The notes under the pieces: model-generated
Databases searched by the model: none
Told to the model about the DNA's origin: nothing
The model's input: only the letters and a program-made list of their open reading frames with translations
Assembly (NCBI GenBank): GCA_000469685.2
Contig: LS997566.1
Location: forward strand, 47,696,373 to 47,760,372
Length of the DNA stretch: 64,000 nt
Source of the DNA: Haemonchus contortus
Lineage: Eukaryota; Nematoda; Chromadorea; Rhabditida; Trichostrongylidae
Direction: 5' to 3'
Part shown: positions 1 to 64,000 of the stretch, piece by piece
Layout: every line of letters begins with the position of its first letter
Numbering within the stretch: position 1 is the first letter of the stretch
Made by a program: the position numbers and the translations under genes

Positions 1-337
1 CACCTACAATCGCTCAGTTGTACGTGACGCTATCAGTTAGACGCGCGTAAAATCGATATCCATTTCGATCTTACTGGCTGAAGAATATGCGAAAGTGGCG
101 CATCAAAGAAGTACGCTAATTCAATTGGCGTTTTCATTTTTGGGAAAAATAATAATTAATGTAAGGAAGTAAAGCTATAAAAACAACAAAATTACTTGAA
201 CTGCTTAAAATGACGAGTAACTTATACGCGGTATTTTCACCATGCTACATTTGCTTCAAAGTTATTACTGCTTGAGCTAGATTGTACAAAACTATTTGGA
301 GGAATCTCTCTCTTCAAATTGAAGTTTTGATCTTCAG
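1..337 (+). other. Presumed neurexin intron, no exon seen
   Basis: The first neurexin segment I can support starts at 338 and needs one base to complete a codon, so the upstream exon must end in phase 2. I found no exon with that phase and a plausible LNS4/LNS5 linker sequence in this stretch, which is AT-rich and broken by stops in all + frames. It is most simply intron. Confidence 0.5.
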
Positions 338-58263
<57,926 letters not shown>

Positions 58264-59147
58264 AGTCAGATGATTCAGCCTTTTTGTTCTCCCTTAATGT
58301 TACAGCTCTGTTTGTTACCTTATCAGTGCTGGGCAGGTCCTTTCTCGAGGTTCTCTTCCCAGGAACCTTTGAAAAGTAGCTGTTCAAATGTTGATGGGAT
58401 TTTTTGAGTCTTAGGTGATTTCATTAATTCCTTATCTTGATCGTCAGCCTTGAATTTTTCGAAAATCCATTGCATCCGTAAAGCTTTAATGTGTACAGTT
58501 AACAATTTCTATTTATCGTTTTACTTAAGTGACATTACGGGTAATTTTCAGTCAGGATCTGGTTGATTTCTAATATCACTGATATAATCAGCTTGATTTC
58601 TTTGTTGATTATTGGAATTTTCATAATCGTACTTTATCACCGATTGATCCCCGATATCGATCTTTATCACAATCTCTTAACGATCTCCTAACTTATATTG
58701 CGCTCTTACCAACAGGATCTCCATTTTGTTGTATTTATTTGATTTTTGCTACAAAAGTAATTGGTGAAAATGCTGATATTATCGTGTACACCAGATTTAA
58801 AAGCAATCGTTCGTCTTTCTTCATGGATTGAAAATAATAAATCTGTTGTAGTATTGGTTTTTCCGAACTGGTTTTTGAGTGGGCTGACTTTGCTACACTC
58901 TCTGATCTGGAAGTATACAGAAAGAATTCCAAAGTAAAGTTGAGGAAGAGCGGTAGAAAGCATGGCAGAAAGCATGCATTAGGAGTATTATTCGTCAGTG
59001 CGCAGCTGAATGACCTGCTGCTTGATGAACGGAGCTGTTTGCTCTTTGCCTAATATCGCTTGCTCATCAGCTAGAAATTTTTCAGATCCAATAAAGAAAT
59101 AAACAGAGCGATCCGCCTCTTACTTTACTATCAAAAAGCATGTGTTG
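58264..59147 (+). other. nrx-1 3' UTR and downstream flank
   Basis: No coding potential. Some of this is presumably 3' UTR. The only overlapping polyadenylation-type signal that stands out is AATAAAGAAATAAA near 59090. Confidence 0.5.
59090..59103 (+). promoter_or_regulatory. Possible polyadenylation signal
   Basis: AATAAAGAAATAAA, two overlapping AATAAA hexamers about 830 bases after the neurexin stop. The distance is plausible for a 3' UTR but nothing else ties it to this gene. Confidence 0.35.
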
Positions 59148-59201
59148 TGTGCAACTTTTCCCAGCCCTCATCTTCAATGTTGGGAGTAATTCGCGGTGTG
59201 G

Positions 59202-59480
59202 CTGCTTTCATAGTCCGCCGGCGTGCCAGCTAGGGGGGAGGAGAGAGGCAGACGGTCGGTCGACGCGGTCGCGTCGTGCCCAAGCCCTTTCAAAGGGCTT
59301 AAAACAAGGAAAAACAAGACCAAAAACCATTTGCACAAGCCCCTGGTTGTTTGTTTTTGATCTTGTTTTTCTTTGTTTTCAGCCCTTCGCAGGAGCTTGG
59401 GCGCAACGCGACCGCGTCGACCGACCGTCTGCCTTTCTCCTCCCCCCTAGCTGGCACGCTGGCGGACTATGAAAGCAGCC
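59202..59480. mobile_element. Foldback MITE inserted in the older repeat
   Basis: Two arms of about 135 bp mirror each other: the left begins CTGCTTTCATAGTCCGCC and includes TGCCAGCTAGGGGGGAGGAG, the right ends with the complements CTCCTCCCCCCTAGCTGGCA and GGCGGACTATGAAAGCAG. TGTGG flanks both sides where the empty copy has it once. This can be read as a 5-bp target duplication, or as 3 bp (TGT) if GG belongs to the element. It encodes nothing. Confidence 0.85.
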
Positions 59481-59611
59481 TGTGGCTTCGTACTTACCAT
59501 TAGTTAATTGGCTAGAATGTTTCGCTGCACAGTCGACGTGTGGAAATCCGTGGGTCTGTTCTATGGGGAACTATCCTACTATATATAACGCGCTAAGTGT
59601 GTCTGTTGGTT

Positions 59612-59615
<4 letters not shown>

Positions 59616-59647
<32 letters not shown>
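59616..59647. repeat. (TG)n microsatellite
   Basis: About 16 TG dinucleotides near the 5' end of the minisatellite element. Confidence 0.9.
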
Positions 59648-59649
<2 letters not shown>

Positions 59650-59651
59650 AC

Positions 59652-60360
59652 CGGAAATTCATAACTTCGGTTCCCGTCGACCTAGAGAGTTCAAATTTGG
59701 TAGATGTAAGGGGGGCAGGATGGGAACACTAATGGTGGGTGGTGGGGCCGGACTCCGCCTACAGGGGGCGGGGTTTGTGCGAAATAAATGTTTGAGCAGA
59801 AAGTCATAACTTCTGTCTCCGAAGACCTAGAGAGTTCAAATTTGGTAGGTGTAAGGGAGGCAGGATGGGAACACTAATGGTGGGCGGTAGGACCGGCCTC
59901 CGCCTACAAGGGGCGGGGTTTGTGCGAAATAAATGTTTGAGCAGAAAGTCATAACTTCTGTCTCCGTCGACCTAGAGAGTTCAAATTTGGTAGATGTAAG
60001 GGAGGCAGGATGGGAACACTAATGGTGGGCGGTAGGACCGGACTCCGCCTACAAGGGGCGGGGTTTGTGCGAAATAAATGTTTGAGCAGAAAGTCATAAC
60101 TTCTGTCTCCGTCGACCTAGAGAGTTCAAATTTGGTAGATGTAAGGGGGGCAGGATGGGAACACTAATGGTGGGTGGTGGGGCCGGACTCCGCCTACAGG
60201 GGGCGGGGTTTGTGCGAAATAAATGTTTGAGCAGAAAGTCATAACTTCTGTCTCCGTCGACCTAGAGAGTTCAAATTTGGTAGGTGTAAGGGAGGCAGGA
60301 TGGGAACACTAATGGTGGGTGGTAGGACCGGACTCCGCCTACAAGGGGCGGGGTTTGTGT
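59652..60360 (+). repeat. Tandem array A, 145-bp unit, five copies
   Basis: The anchor TCAAATTTGG recurs at 59691, 59836, 59981, 60126 and 60271, exactly 145 bases apart. Each unit carries CGACCTAGAGAGTTCAAATT, GGCAGGATGGGAACACTAAT, GGACTCCGCCTACA and GGGGCGGGGTTTGTGCG. Copies differ by only a few bases. Confidence 0.95.
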
Positions 60361-61180
60361 GAAAAACTCAAACTTGGACCTATAGCGTACAAATTTGATA
60401 GGAATACAGGCGGCAGGGTGGAAACACTTATGGTGGGTGGCAGGACCGGACTCCGCCCTTTAGGGGCGGGGTTTGTGTGAAAAACTTAAACTTGGACCTA
60501 TAGCGTTCAAATTTGGTAGGAATACAGGCGGCAGGGTGGAAACAGTTATGGTGGGTGGCAGGACCGGACTCCGCCCACTAGGGGCGGGGTTTGTGTGAAA
60601 AACTTAAACTTGGACCTATAGCGTTCAAATTTGGTAGGAATACAGGCGGCAGGGCGGAAACACTTATGGTGGGTGGCAGGACCGGACTCCGCCCACAAGG
60701 GGCGGGGTTTGTGTGAAAAACTTAAACTTGGACCTATAGCGTTCAAATTTGGTAGGAATACAGGCGGCAGGGCGGAAACACTCATGGTGGGTGGCAGGAC
60801 CGGACTCCGCCCACAAGGGGCTGGGTTTGTGTGAAAAACTTAAACTTGGACCTATAGCGTTCAAATTTGGTAGGAATACAGGCGGCAGGGCGGAAACACT
60901 CATGGTGGGTGGCAGGACCGGACTCCGCCCACAAGGGGCTGGGTTTGTGTGAAAAATTTAAACTTGGACCTATAGCGTTCAAATTTGGTAGGAATACAGG
61001 CGGCAGGGCGGAAACACTCATGGTGGGTGGCAGGACCGGACTCCGCCCACAAGGGGCGGGGTTCGTGTGAAAACTCAAACTTGGATCTAGAGCGTTCAAA
61101 TTTGGTAGGAATACGGGCGGCAGGGCGGAAACACTGATGATAGGTTGCAAGACGAAACTCCGCCCCAAAGGACTGGGCGT
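60361..61180 (+). repeat. Tandem array B, 118-bp unit, seven copies
   Basis: The anchor AAATTT recurs at 60391, 60509, 60627, 60745, 60863, 60981 and 61098, that is 118 bases apart (last step 117). The unit shares the right-hand part of array A (GGACTCCGCCCACAAGGGG, GGGGTTTGTGTGAAA) but has a different, shorter left part (AACTTGGACCTATAGCG). Array B is therefore a rearranged descendant of the same ancestral unit. Minus-strand open frames across it are artefacts of the repeat. Confidence 0.95.
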
Positions 61181-61476
61181 GAATAAATACTGTTGGTTCG
61201 GACCCAGATCGTTGTAGCTTGAAGGCACAAGGAGTTGGCTGGGAACATTGATGGTAGCTAACATAGTAGACTCAGCCGCGATGAAGTCTGAATACTTTTC
61301 TCTAAATAATCGCTTTCGTGATATAAGGCGATGTTCTATTCGGACACAGCGAAGATGGCTTACAGAAAAAATCGCTCACAGTTTGAAGCTAATACTGAGG
61401 GTGTACAGCTTTCAAAGAAAAAGTAGAATCCGAAGTGTTATTTGCGCATAGCAAATTTCTCAGAGGAAGGAGGAGC

Positions 61477-61493
61477 GCCCGGCGTAGCCGGGC
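61477..61493. repeat. GC-rich hairpin 1 near the element end
   Basis: GCCCGGCGTAGCCGGGC is a perfect 7-bp stem with a 3-base loop, resembling the 3'-terminal hairpin of rolling-circle elements. Confidence 0.85.
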
Positions 61494-61514
61494 GAACCCA
61501 TAAGAAGGAGGGAA

Positions 61515-61532
61515 GCCCGGCGTTAGCTGGGC
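61515..61532. repeat. GC-rich hairpin 2 near the element end
   Basis: GCCCGGCGTTAGCTGGGC is a near-duplicate of the hairpin 38 bases upstream, with one G-T type mismatch in the stem. Confidence 0.8.
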
Positions 61533-61622
61533 GGCCCGACTGGTGCAATAGTAATGCGTAATTGACGCGGAATCGACTTGTCCTCTCGTCATTTGTCATG
61601 ATTTCCACTTCTTTTGCTTATC

Positions 61623-62171
61623 ATTAGCGACAGAGACGGCTCACATTCGAACAACTGCTAGAATTTGAAGTCTTCTTTTTTCGAAGACTCTGCTCTACTC
61701 ACCTATTTGATATGGCTTTTTTACCCTGACAAGTGAGTTCCGAGTTCCATTTAAATTTAATCATCATTTTTTTGAGGGATGACTACTTTCCTCTCTGAGG
61801 GATCCATTACATGATGTTTTTTCACAAATGCAAACTGTTTGTTAATTTGATGAATCCATTTTGTCAAGTTAGAAGTTATCCAACTGATATACAAAACTTT
61901 CGTGATGATCAGATATGAAAACGGCTTGATACGAAAATTATTTAAGATCAGCAATAGTTTACTTTGTACTTGTGGGTCTATCCACTTGTGAAAGAGATCA
62001 TTGTTTGGACATCTTCGAATGAAGGAACAAACCTAATAACTTTTCAGAAACGTCTCCAGTTGAATTTCCTTAACAAATCACCAAATCATCAAATAGAAAT
62101 CATAAAAAAAAAATCTCAAAAAAGGCCTCAGTTCCTCACATTCGTTCGAATGTTGACCGTCCTTGTTAAAT
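61623..62171. other. Unassigned sequence between repeats
   Basis: AT-rich, with only short open frames. Nothing recognised. Confidence 0.6.
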
Positions 62172-62393
62172 TATAAGAAAAAGTAGTGGAAATCATGACA
62201 AATGAAGAAGGGACAGGTCCATTTCGCTCCAATTACGCATTACGACCGCACTGTTTCCCATAGGACAAATCCACGGATTTCCACACCCCGATTGTGCACC
62301 GAAACATCCTATCCAATTATCTAAGTAGGAAGCCACACCGCGAATTATTCCCAGCATCGAAGATAAAGGCTGGAAAAGAGATGGAGAGCACAA
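62172..62393 (-). repeat. Older interspersed repeat, copy 2, uninterrupted
   Basis: The reverse complement of this stretch matches the three pieces of copy 1 (59148-61622) without the foldback or minisatellite insertions. It serves as the empty-site reference that defines both insertions. Confidence 0.8.
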
Positions 62394-63422
62394 CGGTTTC
62401 TATGGTTAACATATTTGAGGGAGAACTTCTCTTTCCTGGTAGGACGCAAAGACTTCTTCGGTTTTGAATTGCCTGCTCATGTTGCCTGGACTGCTTCGTG
62501 CTCACACCAGGAATCCGGTAAGGTCATTCGGCATTTAATGACATGGAACTTCATGAAGTTAGAAAATACATGGTGTGAGTTGAAGGAAGCGTAGAAGGTG
62601 GAAAGCCAAAGGAAAAGTCTCGAAAGAGCTGGTATGCAGAGATTTGTTACTACAGTAAGTATTCAATAAGTTAAGTAGAGGGAGTTTGACTAAACAAATG
62701 CGTGCGTCAAGGGATTCTCTGCAGAGAGGTAGCATTTGACTCGAAAAATATAGAAGGAGCCTAGACGTATCTTCAGTTCTCATTTCTTTAGTATTGACAT
62801 CGACAATTCACTTCATTCCAACTCCTACCATTAGATCCCCTGTAGATTCACATCGGTCTGTCCTCTACTCGCTCCATCTCCGACCGTACATTTCTCCCGG
62901 ATCACAGCGGATTCCCTACACAAGCCATTTATGTTGAGCTTTCCGGGGCTTCCCACTTACGATCTTTTTAGCAAATCGCAACGTTTCAGTCTTAGAACTC
63001 CACCATGTATGTACAGTGTTCAAGTCGAAGGATCCCTTGAGGCTTCGCGAAGTTGAAGACCAGCAGCTTGCGACCTCCAAAGTGACTAATTATAAATAGG
63101 CTCAACTTTCTTCTACGGTACGGAAGAATCCAAAGAATTACTCTCAATCCTACATTCCCCGAAGGTGAGGAGTGGTACGCTGGTCTTCTACCCAAACGGC
63201 GTGCGGCGCTCGCCGCTGACGGCTAATGGGCTAACCTCCTTTATTCCCTCACCTCTTTAATCAAAAACTAGCATTAATTGAATGAGATGAGGTTTGATAT
63301 GTTGAAAATGCTCTCCCGCTTGGAAATTTCCGAATTTTGTTCGCTAAGATTTCCTACTTTCCAATCTGGCTGGAACCATTCGACTCAGCGTCTCGAAATA
63401 GGCTGGCTTTGGTAGTAAATTA
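62394..63422. other. Unassigned downstream sequence
   Basis: No convincing coding exon, RNA gene or repeat recognised. Open frames of 60-75 codons occur on both strands as expected by chance. Confidence 0.55.
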
Positions 63423-64000
63423 TTAGGTTGGCAAATAAGTCCTGCGACAAAAAATTCGAAGCATTGAAAATTTGTATCAATAGTGTGAACACGGTAGCAA
63501 CGGTGATAAACTTGTAGGACGTTCCCCAGGGGATCAACACATGAGTAAATAAGGGCACGCTTGTGGGCTTTCGCAGCATCACGGTCAATGAATGGACAAC
63601 ACCCAATTCGTGCCATCACCTTCTACCAAGCACGCCAAGGAAAAAACGCGAGTTTAGCGGCTCGAAATATCAGCAATCTATTCGATGCTAGCGCTGCTCA
63701 CCGATCGACGGTCAACAGTCGGTTGGATCGCTTCGCTGCAGAAGATACTAGCCTTCGAAGCCACGAAAGCATCGTCCTTTGATTCAATTGAGGTTGGAGG
63801 GATCCATCCACTATGAGTTGCTAAACGCAGACTAGATGGACACAGCTCTCGGTCAACCCTATAAACCCCGGAATTTGGCCAACGGAGTTAGAGAAGGACG
63901 ATCTAAACCGCAAATCAGGTCCCTACAGAGGGTCAACGCACGTCGAAATTTCGCTTTAAACACGCGTCAAAAATTCTACGATTCCAATTGGTTCCAGTTT
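63423..64000 (+). mobile_element. Mariner-like transposon, left part, degenerate, runs off the window
   Basis: It starts after a TA with TTAGGTTGGCAAATAAGTCC, a typical mariner terminus. From about 63606 the + strand reads IRAITFYQARQGKNASLAAR, then NISNLFDASAAHRSTVNSRL and DRFAAEDTSLRSHES, matching the mariner N-terminal DNA-binding region (..RWFKKFxxGDxSLEDE..). A frame break follows. Near 63872-63960 there is a trace (ELEKDDLNRKSG) of the segment that normally reads VPHEL.., ahead of the catalytic domain. The right end lies beyond the window. Confidence 0.75.

Larger units (their letters stand above)
59572..61540 (+). mobile_element. Minisatellite-bearing element, rolling-circle (Helentron-like) candidate
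   Basis: About 2 kb absent from the second copy of the host repeat, with no visible target duplication. It starts TATCCTACTATATATAACGC, then a (TG)n tract, then two tandem arrays (145-bp and 118-bp units), unique sequence, and near its end two GC-rich hairpins (61477-61493 and 61515-61532). A TATA-rich start followed by GTCTGTNNGTCTG, internal tandem repeats, a 3' hairpin and no target duplication are the features of non-autonomous Helentron-type elements. The family assignment is inference. Confidence 0.5.
59148..61622 (+). repeat. Older interspersed repeat, copy 1, interrupted twice
   Basis: Pieces at 59148-59201, 59481-59571 and 61541-61622 match, in order, the uninterrupted reverse-strand copy at 62172-62393. 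Shared strings include AATTCGCGGTGTGG, GTGGAAATCCGTGG, TAATGCGTAATTG and CATTTGTCATGATTTCCAC. The first interruption is the foldback element (59202-59480) and the second is the minisatellite element (59572-61540). I cannot name the family. Confidence 0.8.

Noticed and set aside
60546..61264. Repeating minus- and plus-strand open frames of 67-160 codons
   Set aside because: They recur with the 118-bp satellite unit and reflect the repeat, not a gene family.

Overview
This is eukaryotic DNA and almost certainly nematode. The evidence is short introns ending in TTTTCAG-like acceptors, mariner-type transposons with TA target duplications, fragments of non-LTR reverse transcriptase, and a protein whose closest recognisable relative is neurexin, ending in a worm-like tail (..KKDFKEWYV). 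The large introns and heavy repeat load suggest a parasitic rhabditid or strongylid (hookworm-like) rather than a compact Caenorhabditis genome. That species-level placement is inference.

The window is dominated by one gene on the + strand: the 3' part of an alpha-neurexin orthologue (nrx-1). By hand-joining exons on phase I resolve 18 coding segments between 338 and 58263. In order they encode most of the fifth laminin-G/LNS domain (338-2277), the third EGF module (2329-2448), the sixth LNS domain (2774-5129, probably completed by a micro-exon at 17070-17101), an acidic linker (44637-44760), a long Thr-rich stalk (48733-49380, 53979-54127), the transmembrane segment (56355-56492) and a cytoplasmic tail with a C-terminal PDZ ligand (57942-58263). 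All junction phases agree and the joined segments total 2554 nt, ending at TAG. The 5' exons (LNS1-4, EGF1-2) lie upstream of the window.

The most interesting observation is an unlisted alternative first exon at 48431-48533. It starts with ATG, encodes a good signal peptide, and is in phase with the stalk exon 200 bp downstream. This would give a short, LNS-less (gamma-type) neurexin of about 430 residues. Other points of note are an orphan exon-like segment (14077-14302) inside the giant intron and a second open, Cys/Asp-rich frame across the end of the stalk exons.

Layout: 1-5129, densely packed LNS/EGF exons with small introns; 5130-44636, about 39.5 kb of intron with a micro-exon candidate, two mariner elements, two reverse-transcriptase remnants, a foldback element and simple repeats; 44761-58263, stalk, membrane and tail exons with a 530-bp perfect AAT-type microsatellite; 58264-64000, downstream sequence with a nested repeat complex (an older repeat carrying a foldback element and a roughly 2-kb minisatellite element with 3' hairpins, plus an uninterrupted second copy of the older repeat) and a mariner running off the window end. 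I see no convincing independent complete gene. Most open frames outside the neurexin exons look like chance.
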